From: Helichrysum umbraculigerum
Taxonomy: Eukaryota > Streptophyta > Magnoliopsida > Asterales > Asteraceae
Assembly (NCBI GenBank): GCA_949592205.1
Contig: CATIUR010000001.1
Span: 2,184,001-2,248,000 of the forward strand
DNA length: 64,000 nt
Direction of reading: 5' to 3'
Below, piece after piece: positions 21,826-31,671 of this stretch. The notes under the pieces were generated by a model, which saw only the letters and a program-made list of their open reading frames with translations, was not told the DNA's origin and did no database searches. The translations under genes and the position numbers were made by a program. Positions within the stretch are counted from its first letter, which is position 1. Each line of letters begins with the position of its first letter.

Positions 21826-24168
21826 TTAGTACTTATGGGACACCCAAGCCTTAATAGACTTGGGTTGTCCATGATTATCCATAACCATCACATCAATGAG
21901 TTTATGATATTTTAAAAACTCAGAGGATTTCATTGATGCGTTGTTTGTGGATTTGGGTTTCCAAACCTTTGTAGGTTCAGATAAGTTGTTTTCAACAATG
22001 TTGTGCTGTTGAACTTGAGGTTTACTAGGCACAACTTTGTTTACTCTAGCCACGGGTTTTGGAGAAGATGATGCATATCTTGATATAGGCGAATACGAAG
22101 CACGCTTAGAAAACGATTTTGAATAAGAATTCCTAAAGGAGGAAGTTCTTGGCATCCCTTTACCAAACCTATCTAGGGATAATAACCGACAATCCCTAAT
22201 TATATGTCCTTGTTGTCCACAATGGAAACAAGAACGTCGTTCAATGTACGACCTATTCCAATGATTACCCACAAAAGGTTGAGGTGGAGAATGAACTGTT
22301 GGAAGCTTAGAAGATGAGGCATTTACAGGACGTGAACACTTATGTGTACACGTTGATGTAGAAGCCTCAGAAGTTGAACAAGTTGATGTTGAAGGTTGTT
22401 CATTTTTAGATTTTACATTTGAATCCTTCATTTGATGTTGAACCCTTTTGGATTCATTTTCAACCTTGTTTTTACCCTTTGTATTTGAAACCTTTACAGT
22501 TTCATTGGTAAGTATATGATTTTCTGGCTTTACATTAACTTTTTCAACTTTGATTTCAGCCTCTTCCGGTAGATCCTCTATCTCAACACCCTCCTCTACA
22601 CTAACTGGAGGTGTACTATCAGACTTAACAAAAGTAGGCAAGGGATACTCTGTCCGTTTAGTTTTCTCCTTTGCCTGCCTTTTGGGATTGGATGTAGCTT
22701 CTTTAGACTTTGTAGCTGGCCATGATGAGTAGTCAGCCACAAGTTCTTCGGTGCCTTCCTTAACAGGCCGAGGATAGTGATTAGTAGGAGGTGGAACTGA
22801 GTTATACCCTATTCCAGCCTTACTACTTGTATTTGTCCTCTGCTTGTCAACAATTTCATCGAAGATTTTATGAGAGTTTGAGAAACTTGTGATTCCTTTT
22901 TTAAAAGAGTCAGACTCAGACTTTAGCTCAGAAAGTTCTTTATTTAACAACTCAATTTCTGTTAAATAGCTCTTAATGGCATCTTGTTGACTGAAAACTT
23001 TAGCTTTATATTTCTCAGTGTCAAACTTATGAGCCTCAACTTGTTTTTCATAAAGTATTTCATTAGCTTTTAGAAACTTATTTGACTCAGTGAGTTTCTC
23101 GACCTTTTCTCTCAAGTCTACATAGTCTATTTGAAAACATTTTAAAGAAGCTTCCAATTTAATACAGGATATGCAAGTAAAAGGTTTTTCAGATTCTGTT
23201 TCTACCTCATGTATCTTTGCCAAAAGCGCACTGTGTTGAACCTCTCCTTGAAGTGCACTAAAATCAAACACTCCCTGAGAATACACCGTCATAGCCTGTG
23301 ATGTTGTGTTCTTCTCTGGAGTCGTTGGAGCTGTAGGAGTAGTGAATCCAGATGAATGATATTTTTCTTTCTCACACTCCTTAGCAAAGTGCCCATGAAT
23401 CTGACAGTTCTTGCATTTCACTTTGCTTTTATTAAAACCAAGACCTGTATCACCATCATCATCCAGGTCTTTTCTACCCGTTCTCTGAAGAAACTTCTTT
23501 GTCCTTTGGGTTATCATGGCCATGCTCCATTTGATATCCATCTGCTCTAGATCATCAGAATCGATCTGTTCAAAGTCTTCTTCAGTGAGCTGCAGAGTAC
23601 TAGCCTTCTTGGAAAGAAAATTCTCATAAGAGTTGAGGAAAGCTGCAAAGATTGTAGCATGATCCTCAGTAGCCTTTGAAGGAGCTGTATGAGCTGTATG
23701 AGAAGTATAGGAAGCATATGAAGTGCTAGTAGAAGTAGATGCTGCTGAGTTGGAAGTAGATGCTGCTGAGTTGGAAGTAGATATGGAAGTATCATTTAGA
23801 CTAGGAATTTGAATATTAGCCTCTGACTTCTTTTCCTTTTGATCGTAAGCCGCTATAAGAGCATCCCATAAACCTATAGAAGTTACTTGATCTTTAAATT
23901 TATTAATCACAACTTCTGGCAAGTTCTTGGTAATCATCTCATATGCTCTATTGTCTTTATCAAACTCTGCTCGTTCCTTGACTGACATTTGTGCTCTTGA
24001 CTTAAGCACCCCATCGAGTCTTGGTTGCTCATATCGATCAATGGTGTTAAACCAATTCCACAGATTTGGATCTTTGTATTCAATGAAATTGCATAACTTA
24101 ATCTTCCAACTCGCAAAATCACTATAGAACAAAGATGTAGAAGGAGGCACTTTGTTACCAAAAGCCAT
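21826..24168 (-). CDS. Gag-like nucleocapsid protein, copia type
   Basis: 780 codons. Residues 1-130 are the UBN2/DUF4219-type copia gag fold (FASWKIKLCNFIEY, IGLWDALIAAYD). A Ser/Thr-Ala repeat lies at about 130-170, and the first zinc knuckle, CKNCQIHGHFAKEC, at about 255. A heptad-rich coiled coil spans about 320-450. A long basic/acidic disordered part follows, with a second knuckle, CFHCGQQGHIIRDC, near 650 and an SKSFSKRASYSP basic patch. It ends KAWVSHKY then stop; related plant elements often end gag in the same way and start pol as a separate ORF. It would package element RNA in the cytoplasm. The start at 24168 is the first Met after the leader. The frame is intact, unlike the other retroelement genes here. 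Confidence 0.85.
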   Translation of the reverse strand: MAFGNKVPPSTSLFYSDFASWKIKLCNFIEYKDPNLWNWFNTIDRYEQPRLDGVLKSRAQMSVKERAEFDKDNRAYEMITKNLPEVVINKFKDQVTSIGLWDALIAAYDQKEKKSEANIQIPSLNDTSISTSNSAASTSNSAASTSTSTSYASYTSHTAHTAPSKATEDHATIFAAFLNSYENFLSKKASTLQLTEEDFEQIDSDDLEQMDIKWSMAMITQRTKKFLQRTGRKDLDDDGDTGLGFNKSKVKCKNCQIHGHFAKECEKEKYHSSGFTTPTAPTTPEKNTTSQAMTVYSQGVFDFSALQGEVQHSALLAKIHEVETESEKPFTCISCIKLEASLKCFQIDYVDLREKVEKLTESNKFLKANEILYEKQVEAHKFDTEKYKAKVFSQQDAIKSYLTEIELLNKELSELKSESDSFKKGITSFSNSHKIFDEIVDKQRTNTSSKAGIGYNSVPPPTNHYPRPVKEGTEELVADYSSWPATKSKEATSNPKRQAKEKTKRTEYPLPTFVKSDSTPPVSVEEGVEIEDLPEEAEIKVEKVNVKPENHILTNETVKVSNTKGKNKVENESKRVQHQMKDSNVKSKNEQPSTSTCSTSEASTSTCTHKCSRPVNASSSKLPTVHSPPQPFVGNHWNRSYIERRSCFHCGQQGHIIRDCRLLSLDRFGKGMPRTSSFRNSYSKSFSKRASYSPISRYASSSPKPVARVNKVVPSKPQVQQHNIVENNLSEPTKVWKPKSTNNASMKSSEFLKYHKLIDVMVMDNHGQPKSIKAWVSHKY

Positions 24169-24465
24169 ATCCGAATTTTCCCTCCAAAATTGAATTCGAA
24201 AATTTCGAAAACCGACAGAGTGTAGCGAAACTTTTCCGACACTAAAGCTAAGCTATTTTAAGCTTAAAAACAAAATTTGAAATTACAAAAATTTTCGCGT
24301 TTTTCCTGCCAAAATTTCGTCCTAAAACGTCAAAAACTGGCCGGGTAAAATGAAACTTTTTCCATGCTAAAATTGAAGACTTTTAAGACTAGGAAAAAAT
24401 TTTGAAAATGAAACTTTTTTTTTTTTTTTTTTTTTACTACGAATCTAGCAGGAGGTGATGTCTCA

Positions 24466-24637
24466 CTCAACGTCGCAGAAGCTAGCGACGTGGCAACCTA
24501 CGTCGCAAGGACCACTTAAGATCAAAATAACGACGTCGCTAACTACGTCGCAAGACCACTTAAGGTCAAAATCATTAACGTCGCTAGTAACGTCGCAGAA
24601 CTTAGCGACGTCACAGCTAACGTCGCAAAAACGCGAC
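24466..24637. repeat. ACGTCGC/GCGACGT array in the copia leader
   Basis: About eleven copies of ACGTCGC or its reverse complement lie between the primer site and gag, within two direct repeats that share AGACCACTTAAG(G/A)TCAAAAT. The word is the same as in the LTRs of this element. Confidence 0.85.
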
Positions 24638-24847
24638 TGTAGGAGCCAAAAACCCAAAAACCGAAAATTTTCGAAACCCTAACGAATTTCGAACGAAAAT
24701 CGACGAACAAACCCAGAAAACACCTTCAGAAATCGAAATCTTCAAGCAACCTAACCCAGAAACGAAGATTAATCAATAAAACCTTCGCGAATCAAACCGA
24801 AAACGTTTTAAAGCATTATCCGAAACCGACGAATCCTTGATTCTACG

Positions 24848-24859
24848 GCTCTGATACCA
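24848..24859 (-). promoter_or_regulatory. Primer binding site, initiator tRNA-Met
   Basis: TGGTATCAGAGC on the minus strand, three bases inside the right-hand LTR; this is the standard copia primer site. Confidence 0.9.
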
Positions 24860-24861
24860 GT

Positions 24862-25358
24862 TGATAGTCCCGTTCTCTTGGGATCTGATCGGATCGTTTA
24901 ACTAATTGTAAGCGCGGAAATCAAACAATCAATAACAAACATTTTCTATAAGCTTTTGTATATATTCACAATTCAATCGTAAAGCTTTACAATGACACTC
25001 TCAATCTCGTTTTCTCCTCTCCTCTCTCACAAAAACGGCTGACCCTATATCTCACACGTCCAACCCTAATTATGAGGTTTAACTCACTATATATATCGAC
25101 CCTATTGGGCCCTGCGACGTTAGGCCCAACGTCGCAGGTCCAGCCCAATGCGACATCTGACCCAACGTCGCAAGCCCAACGACAATGTCGCTAGTGCGAC
25201 GTCAAGACCAATGTCGCCTAGTATTCTATGTATATTCTATAATTACATTTCGTTTACAGACTCGAATATACATACTAAACACATCACATACGCAGACTAA
25301 TTGACTTTGACAATTACAATAGTTTGACCAACTGACTGACACACAAAATGCACCAACA
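24862..25358 (-). mobile_element. 5' LTR of the copia-like element
   Basis: 497 bases, the same length as its partner. A TATATATA box lies at about 25091-25099 (minus), and the dyad cluster (25113-25225) is immediately upstream of it. Confidence 0.9.
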
Positions 25359-25478
25359 GAATGGAATTGAGATTCCGATTCAATCGAATTCCGTTGAATT
25401 CCACGAACTAAACACATCCTTATATTTGGGATGTGATGTAATTTCATAACTTACTCAGTTTATTGTAAGGGGATGTTA

Positions 25479-25493
25479 GGCCATTCCCAACCC
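25479..25493 (+). repeat. Left terminal inverted repeat of the PIF/Harbinger element
   Basis: GGCCATTCCCAACCC directly after TTA. Confidence 0.85.
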
Positions 25494-25758
25494 GGATCGT
25501 CACTTCACGTCGGCTACAAACCGACGAATCGACGGGGTTGGCACTGCCTCGTCGGTTCGTCCGTCGCTTGGCTTCAGTCGGTAAACCGAAGGGGCTCGTC
25601 GCCTGTTCGTGGGGCCCATTTCTTTATTATTATTTTTTTTTGTTTGTACCGTTTGACATAAAAAAAAAACAAAAAAATTAGAAAAGTAACCGTTAAGGTG
25701 GAGCGGGGGTGGGTGTTCAAAAAAATATATATATATTTTTAAACTCTCAATTTTTACC

Positions 25759-25766
25759 TATAAAAA
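25759..25766 (+). promoter_or_regulatory. TATA box of the PIF/Harbinger ORF1 gene
   Basis: TATAAAAA lies about 115 bases before the ATG and is followed by a CA/CT-rich leader. Confidence 0.5.
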
Positions 25767-25874
25767 TACCTACACACTTAACTCATTTTCACACAACACA
25801 CTATCTATTCCACCCATTCTTCCACACAACACTTCAAACACCACTCTTTTTACCTCAAAACCACTCTCAAAAAA

Positions 25875-26035
25875 ATGTCCAAAAACAACAAATCCACTTC
25901 AAAAAAAAAAAAAAAAAAAAAGATCAACAAAATATTGCCAAAGATATGTGGCAAAATTTGTTGAATAACCCGTTACCAAACCCGAACTCACCAAACACTC
26001 AAGCTTCCGGTTCTTCATCTCAACCAAACACTCAA
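25875..26035 (+). pseudogene. ORF1 of the PIF/Harbinger element, 5' part
   Basis: The ATG at 25875 begins MSKNNK, like the MSKNKK start of the second copy at 59616. A run of 21 A at 25901-25921 then shifts the frame: the downstream part (AKDMWQNLLNNPLPNPN, matching AEDMWNHLINNPIPNTN of the second copy) is one frame away from the ATG. The coding sequence breaks at 26035, where the LTR element begins, and resumes in phase after the duplicated CTCAA at 36669. The N-terminal part is a polar, Gln/Asn/Pro-rich region without a fold. Confidence 0.78.
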
Positions 26036-26995
26036 TGTGACACTCGTCAAATTAGGACTAGTGATTAGTACCTCAAGTTTTAATACATGTAATTAGTTCT
26101 GTGTTAGGCTAATTAATGTATCAATCAATATATATATTGTTGAATATATACAAGTATTATGCGATTTGATTAGATCGTACAAGGTTCAAATCGAATGTAA
26201 TTCGGTCAATAAAATACGGACGTTGGTGAACAATTAAACTAAATAATGTCACATTATTTAATAACTCTATTGTATCCAAGATATTATTTTTATAATAATT
26301 CAGTTTTGATTCATATCGTACAACAACGTTTACACGATTAAAATGTTAAACGCACAAACAAACAAAACGAACTAAGTTATATTTTATAACTCAATTATTA
26401 AGTATTTGATGAAATACTTCAAGAAAAACACTGGATAAATATTCGCATTTTGGAAACGTATAATTAAACGTAAATAAACTATTTAAACGTTTAAACAATC
26501 GAGAAAACGAACACCGCACGGAGCACAAACGCGGGGAACGAAAAACGGGTGAAGCCCACACCCATGGGCCCCACCCAACCGGTCAACAAAGGGGACAAAC
26601 CCCCTCCCCACCATCTCATTTTCATCATCACCATCTTTTCATCTCTCTCTCTTTCTCCATTTTCTCTCAAACACAAACCACACCAAAAATCACCAAATCA
26701 TCAAATAACACCCACAAACGAACTCAAATAGACAAAGTAATTAGAGAAAAGGAACCACCGCATCACGATCTACATTTCCATCTTTCCGGATTTTCGTTTC
26801 GACACTTTGTAAGTTTCCGACAAAATCCCGAAACTTCTCGTTTTAGCTTATTTTTACATATTTATGGGTTATTCAAGTGTATATATGCCTATTAAACAAG
26901 AGAAACACGATTTTATAGCTTAAAAATGGGTTAGATTTGAGTTTTGGGTCGAAAATTATCGACAGTCGCTGGGTACTGTTTTGATGTTCATCTTT

Positions 26996-27215
26996 GCGGC
27001 ACAAGCCTTGTGTCGCAGGTTGTGTCGTATAAAACCCTTGTGTCGTATCTTGTGTCGTATAAAACCAGTTATGTCGGATCCTCTACGACACAATATTATG
27101 TCGTATCTTATGTCGCAAATACCGTGCGTCACAACCACTATGTCGCTGTTAAATCAGCATCGTACGCTTATGCGACACAACCCTTGTGTCGCTAAGCTCT
27201 TGTGTCGCATAAAAC
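26996..27215. repeat. TGTCGC/GCGACA dyad array, 5' LTR
   Basis: About a dozen TGTCG(C/T) words and inverted GCGACACAA words. GCGACACAA and TTGTGTCGC are separated by 3 nt near 27171-27191. Confidence 0.88.
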
Positions 27216-27782
27216 GGAATGTTTAAAAACTCAGATTTTTACTAAGTGTCGAGATCTGGAATTTGTCACTTGATTTTACCTAAATTCAAATCCCAGATGC
27301 GTTTTTTTACCAAAGCAATATAGTATAAATAAAAATTTTCCAAGCTGACTTGGCAGCTCGACCCCAACCAGGGGCTCTGCCCCTTGGACCCCACTACCAG
27401 GGGTGCTGCCCCCGGACCCCCGTACTTAGATTCCGTAAGCACATTTCTCACCAAGTGTCAAACTTGTACAACTTCAAAACGCTTATACGATACAACTTTT
27501 CAAACATAATGGAATTTGCTTTTCAAGTATAACGCTTCGAAATCAACGTGATAACATCAAGACTATTATTACAATTAATCACCAACGGGCCATACACGTT
27601 TTCAAATATACAAGTCAATCAACCAAGTCGGGGTAATTTGGACAAACAATTACAAAGGTAGTCTTTCGAGATGCCTAAACAATTAATAACCATCGCGTGT
27701 CATGGACACCTTCAGGTTACAAGTCTTCGGACCACACTTCAAGGCAAATCAATTCAAGTTATTAATTCAAACTTTCAAGACT

Positions 27783-27791
27783 CAGGTGAGT
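27783..27791 (+). promoter_or_regulatory. Splice-donor-like CAG/GTGAGT in the LTR
   Basis: A perfect plant 5' splice-site consensus, conserved with the following TC..GGCCCCTATTTT in the copies at 17309 and 35871, and in related form at 61057-61065 (minus). Confidence 0.5.
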
Positions 27792-28447
27792 CTCGTGGCC
27801 CCTATTTTAATGCTTTTCAATCAGGGGTGTGAATTTATTGCTCGTTTTGTTTTACAAGTTGAACGCAAGTACAAATTAAATCAAATACTACATGAGTTTC
27901 AAGCTAATCAATTTAAAGCCCTCCATAACATAGTCTGGTAATACGTAGTAGCGTGAATGTCAGTATATGATATCATATAAGATTGACAATCCTCGTCCGG
28001 GTTAGCACGCACTAACTGGTCAAACGGACGTATTAGCATTTGGGAAGACGAGTGTGGATTAGGCACTCGTAGGAGGCATTTCAAGTTAGGTTTCCTTAAG
28101 TGGGCCTGACAACTCAAGTTAAGCTCAGACTATGTGCTCATGGTTGTATAACTTTTATTTTGCTTAATTGCATTTTAAATTCAACTATTAAATCTTGCGG
28201 TTCATACAAACATATGTGTTGACATACAAACCTGTGAGCTCACCAGCGTTTCGCTGACCAATTTTAGCATGTATCACAGGTGACCAGCAGTAGGTTGGAC
28301 TGCTCAAGTAAGGATCGATTTGCTCGAGTCATCATGCAAACAATCAGAGATTTAGCTGCATTATTATATATCTTTGTGCTGTGATTATTGATTCGTAACA
28401 CCCAAATCGTGCTTCCGCTAAACAATAAATTTGGGGGTGTTATAGAT

Positions 28448-28459
28448 TGGTATCAGAGC
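28448..28459 (+). promoter_or_regulatory. Primer binding site, initiator tRNA-Met
   Basis: TGGTATCAGAGC, three bases after the 5' LTR. Confidence 0.92.
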
Positions 28460-28822
28460 CTAAGGTTATAGTGAACTATGTTGCATTTAGTGGGCCTAGA
28501 CTATGACCGTTAGGCAGTATTTCCTCATTATGCATGACTGGTTCAGAAATTACAACATACGACTTTAATTTAACATAGCCTGATCAACTATGTACAATTA
28601 AGGAAAGATGATGTAAGGTCTGAAATGATCATGTTGAACAGGAATACACTAGTTGACTCTGACCTCGAGAGAACCGAGACTCAAACAAGTCTGTGCTAGA
28701 CACCCAATAGGCTATTATGTGATACTAAGTATACATAGATAGGCCTCGTTACAATCTTAGGCTATATTATATAAGTTATTATATGGATATAGGCCTCATT
28801 CTTCCTAACGCTTTGTCTCAGA

Positions 28823-29317
28823 ATGGCAAACACACCACCAAGTTCATCACGCTCTTATCCACATGAATCACGAAACTCAAGGGTAGCTAGGAGGGACACC
28901 AGGTTGCCTCGAGCTAGCCCATATCCAACTCACCCCACTCTACCGGACTTAACCGCTAGGGTACATCACCACGAACAACGACTTAACGCTATGGATATCG
29001 AACTCCAAGAGACTCGTGAAAACTGGAGACTCACAGCTATGGAACGAATCGAGCAAGTCTCTGAAGATCACGAGCACACTGTCAACGCCATGAACACTCT
29101 TCAAAATCAAGTGGAAGAAACAATCGAAACCATGGAGGTTGTCCACAACCAAGTGATTGGCAACCGAAATGAAATCTCTGTCCTACAATCAAGACTACTT
29201 CAGTGCGAGAGACGTCTGAGGGAAACCGAGGACGCCCTCCGAACTGCCAACAGACTCGCAGAGTCTGTGAATCATCTCACTGCACTGCTGCCACAACTCA
29301 ACTTATGTCAGAATTAG
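28823..29317 (+). CDS. Extra coiled-coil ORF upstream of gag
   Basis: 164 codons between primer site and gag. Residues 1-45 are Ser/Arg/Pro-rich and basic. Residues 50-155 have regular heptads (LNAMDIELQETRENW, MNTLQNQVEETIETM, ISVLQSRLLQCERRLRETE) and should form a long coiled coil. It has no match to capsid, knuckle, protease or RT motifs, and a separate gag follows 300 bases downstream. I do not recognise a family. Extra ORFs before gag are known in the Tat/Ogre lineage but are not a usual part of Tekay elements. The frame is open while pol is broken. It could be a chromatin or RNA-binding accessory, or a captured host coiled coil. Confidence 0.7.
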   Translation: MANTPPSSSRSYPHESRNSRVARRDTRLPRASPYPTHPTLPDLTARVHHHEQRLNAMDIELQETRENWRLTAMERIEQVSEDHEHTVNAMNTLQNQVEETIETMEVVHNQVIGNRNEISVLQSRLLQCERRLRETEDALRTANRLAESVNHLTALLPQLNLCQN

Positions 29318-29617
29318 CTTAGGCTGAATCTGTACCCTAATATGCTTTCGTAGGACCTATGTAATTCAACCGGAAGTAACAATTCCCGGTACTTTTGTAA
29401 AGCATCTAATCCTGTAACTTTTGGAACTCGTTATTTGGAATTGTCTATCATCTTTTGAACTCGTAATATCAATTCACAATTCCCCTCAATTATTCTATAT
29501 TATTGATTTTACATTGTGATGTCGTATGTTACCGCTTTTACATATATGCATCTATTGTAATTTTCGTTCTGGTACAATTTCTTGTGTACCTTTTGTTTAT
29601 TTCTTTCTTGAAGAATC
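29318..29617 (+). other. Leader between the extra ORF and gag
   Basis: 300 bases, T-rich toward gag, without a conserved ORF. The polypyrimidine stretch before the gag ATG could hold a 3' splice site, but none is certain. Confidence 0.4.
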
Positions 29618-31114
29618 ATGCCGCCCAAGAAGAAAAGTTACAGTGATGCGGAAATCAACGCTACCGTTTCTCGAGCTGTGGCCGATGCCTTGGCTGTTCG
29701 GGACTCGCCTCGAAACTCCCGAAATACTGGCGAAGCTCCTAGTAATACCCCTGTCATCAAGCCTTGTTCTTACAAGGACTTTCTCAGCTGCAAACCACTA
29801 TACTTCAAGGGCACGGAAGGTGCCATTGGGCTGATCCGTTGGATAGAACGGATGGAATCTGTTTTCAACCTCTGCAACTGTGTGGAGGATAACAAAGTTA
29901 AGCTCGCTGCGTACACCTTTCAGGAAGGTGCTCTTACGTGGTGGAACACCCACGCCAACTCTGTGGGTATCGAAATAGCAAACCAACTTCCCTGGGCTGA
30001 ACTGAAGAAAAAGCTCAGAGAAAAGTACTGTCCCGAAGAAGAACTGCACCGTCTAGAGGAAGAGTTATGGCATTTGACGGTGCAGGGAACTGACATTGCT
30101 GAGTATACCACCAAATTCCAGCAATTCGCTTTGTTATGCCCGGGACTGGTTAATCCGGAGGAGAAGAGCATCAAGAGATACATTCGCGGTCTCCCAGAGA
30201 ATATCCAGGGGAACGTTGCTTCATCTAAGCCAACCACCACTGAAAGTGCTATTCGGCTAGCACATGAGCTCATGGCACTGGTTGTCAGCCGTGAGACACC
30301 CAATACCTCCACCAACAACAAGCGAAACCCCTCTGAACACCAAAACCAACCAAACAAGAAAACCAACACCGTCCAAGTTTACAACACCAATACTGAAACC
30401 AAACGTAGCTACACTGGAGACAGACCATACTGTTCCAAGTGTAACTACCACCATGACGGTCCATGCAGTACTCCCTGCAACAACTGCAGGAGGTACGGGC
30501 ATTTGATCAAAGACTGCCGAGCCTCCAAATCCAACAACAACACCTCCAACAACAAAACCCAACAACCCAAATCCTGCTATGGATGCGGAGAGATGAGGCA
30601 TTTCAGGGATGCATGCCCCAAACGTAAGAACAAGGGCAACAACAACAACAACAATGCCAAGGGAAGAGCATTCGTTCTCAACTCCGGGGATGCCCGTCAG
30701 GACCCGAATGTGGTCACGGGTATGTTCCTCCTCAACAACTTAACTGCTTCTATTCTATTTGATACTGGTGCTGATAGAAGCTTTATATCTGATGAGTTTT
30801 GCCCACTACTTGACATCACTCCCGTTGCCTTAGATGTTAAGTATACCGTAGAACTTGCAAATGGTAAACTCATAGAAACCGATAGTGTGATACCTAATTG
30901 CACTCTAAACCTAGCCGATGAAATCTTCTCAATTGATCTGATGCCCGTTAAAATAGGAAGTTTCGATGTCATTATCGGTATGGACTGGTTGTCCAATCAT
31001 CGCGCTGAAATCGTTTGCTACGACAACGTCGTTCGAATTCCTCTCGCCACCGATAGAACTTTGGTCATACAGGGGAGACCGGTGGGACGAGACTCAATAT
31101 CATATCTTGTTTGA
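29618..31114 (+). CDS. Gag-protease of the Tekay-type element
   Basis: 498 codons. The gag capsid fills about residues 45-215 (FKGTEGAIGLIRWIERMESVF, ALTWWNTHANSVG, LWHLTVQGTDIAEYTTKFQQF). Two zinc knuckles follow: CNNCRRYGHLIKDC near 290 and CYGCGEMRHFRDAC near 325, with Arg where Gly is usual in the second. An aspartic protease spans about 350-480 with the active site ILFDTGADRSFIS and the flap FDVIIGMDWLSNH. It would form the particle and cut the polyprotein. The frame should run into RT; a one-base shift near 31095 ends it early at 31112-31114. The Met at 29618 opens MPPKKK, a common start in this group. Confidence 0.9.
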   Translation: MPPKKKSYSDAEINATVSRAVADALAVRDSPRNSRNTGEAPSNTPVIKPCSYKDFLSCKPLYFKGTEGAIGLIRWIERMESVFNLCNCVEDNKVKLAAYTFQEGALTWWNTHANSVGIEIANQLPWAELKKKLREKYCPEEELHRLEEELWHLTVQGTDIAEYTTKFQQFALLCPGLVNPEEKSIKRYIRGLPENIQGNVASSKPTTTESAIRLAHELMALVVSRETPNTSTNNKRNPSEHQNQPNKKTNTVQVYNTNTETKRSYTGDRPYCSKCNYHHDGPCSTPCNNCRRYGHLIKDCRASKSNNNTSNNKTQQPKSCYGCGEMRHFRDACPKRKNKGNNNNNNAKGRAFVLNSGDARQDPNVVTGMFLLNNLTASILFDTGADRSFISDEFCPLLDITPVALDVKYTVELANGKLIETDSVIPNCTLNLADEIFSIDLMPVKIGSFDVIIGMDWLSNHRAEIVCYDNVVRIPLATDRTLVIQGRPVGRDSISYLV

Positions 31115-31668
31115 AAACCCGAAAATTTCTGAGAAAGGGTTATCCAGCAATCCTCGCACACATCCTGGAGAAAAAGTCGGAGGAGAAGCGACTTGAGGAT
31201 GTACCAATCGTTCGAGACTTTCTAGAAGTCTTTCCCGAAGAACTGCCTGGTCTACCACCGCCAAGACAGGTTGAGTTCTCAATCGATCTCATGCCTGGTG
31301 TTGCACCTGTGGCCCGAGCACCATACCGTTTAGCACCATCTGAACTTCAGGAGTTGTCCACCCAATTACAGGAACTCCTGGAAAGGGGATTCATTAGGCC
31401 GAGTTCCTCACCTTGGGGTGCTCCGGTCCAATTCGTCAAAAAGAAAGATGGTTCTTTCAGAATGTGCATCGACTATCGAGAGTTAAACAAATTGACCGTT
31501 AAGAACCGTTATCCACTTCCTCGAATCGATGAATTGTTCAACCAACTTCAAGGGTCGAGTTTCTATTCCAAGATTGATCTTCGATCAGGTTATCATCAAT
31601 TGCGTGTTCGCGACTCCGATATCCCGAAAACCGCTTTCAGAACCCGTTATGGGCATTACGAATTCTAG
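31111..31668 (+). CDS. RT N-terminal half, Tekay-type pol
   Basis: Starts in the linker and enters RT with FPEELPGLPPPRQVEF, SSPWGAPVQFVKKKDGSFRMC, DYRELNKLTVKNRYPLPRID and the first catalytic Asp in SKIDLRSGYHQ. It ends with TAG at 31666, where this group has a codon for Leu or similar between YEF and MPFGL. The first Met is not a real start; the piece belongs to the gag-pol frame upstream. Confidence 0.88.
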   Translation: MKTRKFLRKGYPAILAHILEKKSEEKRLEDVPIVRDFLEVFPEELPGLPPPRQVEFSIDLMPGVAPVARAPYRLAPSELQELSTQLQELLERGFIRPSSSPWGAPVQFVKKKDGSFRMCIDYRELNKLTVKNRYPLPRIDELFNQLQGSSFYSKIDLRSGYHQLRVRDSDIPKTAFRTRYGHYEF

Positions 31669-31671
31669 GTA

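Larger units (their letters stand above)
19617..25358 (-). mobile_element. Copia-like LTR retrotransposon with gag only
   Basis: Two 497-base LTRs (19617-20113 and 24862-25358) differ at about five positions by eye. The duplication GAATG flanks both sides (19612-19616, 25359-25363). On the minus strand the order is 5' LTR, primer site for initiator tRNA-Met, a 620-base leader, a long gag ORF with two CCHC knuckles, 1.7 kb without a pol domain, a polypurine tract and the 3' LTR. No protease, integrase, RT or RNase H motif is visible. It therefore must borrow these from a relative, or it is a dead deletion derivative; the intact gag frame favours the first. Confidence 0.9.
19474..25416. mobile_element. 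Old MITE split by the copia-like element
   Basis: The left part (19474-19616) begins TGCGTTTAGTTTGCG and carries GGAATTC-rich DNA; the right part (25364-25416) ends in the inverted TGTGTTTAGTTCGTG. After removing the insertion and one GAATG the two parts form a MITE of about 200 bases. No clear target duplication survives, so the superfamily is open (hAT-like is possible). Confidence 0.55.
26036..28444 (+). mobile_element. 5' LTR of the Tekay-type element
   Basis: 2409 bases, ending TGTTATA instead of TGTTACA. Compared with the 3' LTR it lacks about 140 bases near 28365, lost between two short ATTATAT repeats, and has a shorter dyad array. Confidence 0.92.
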
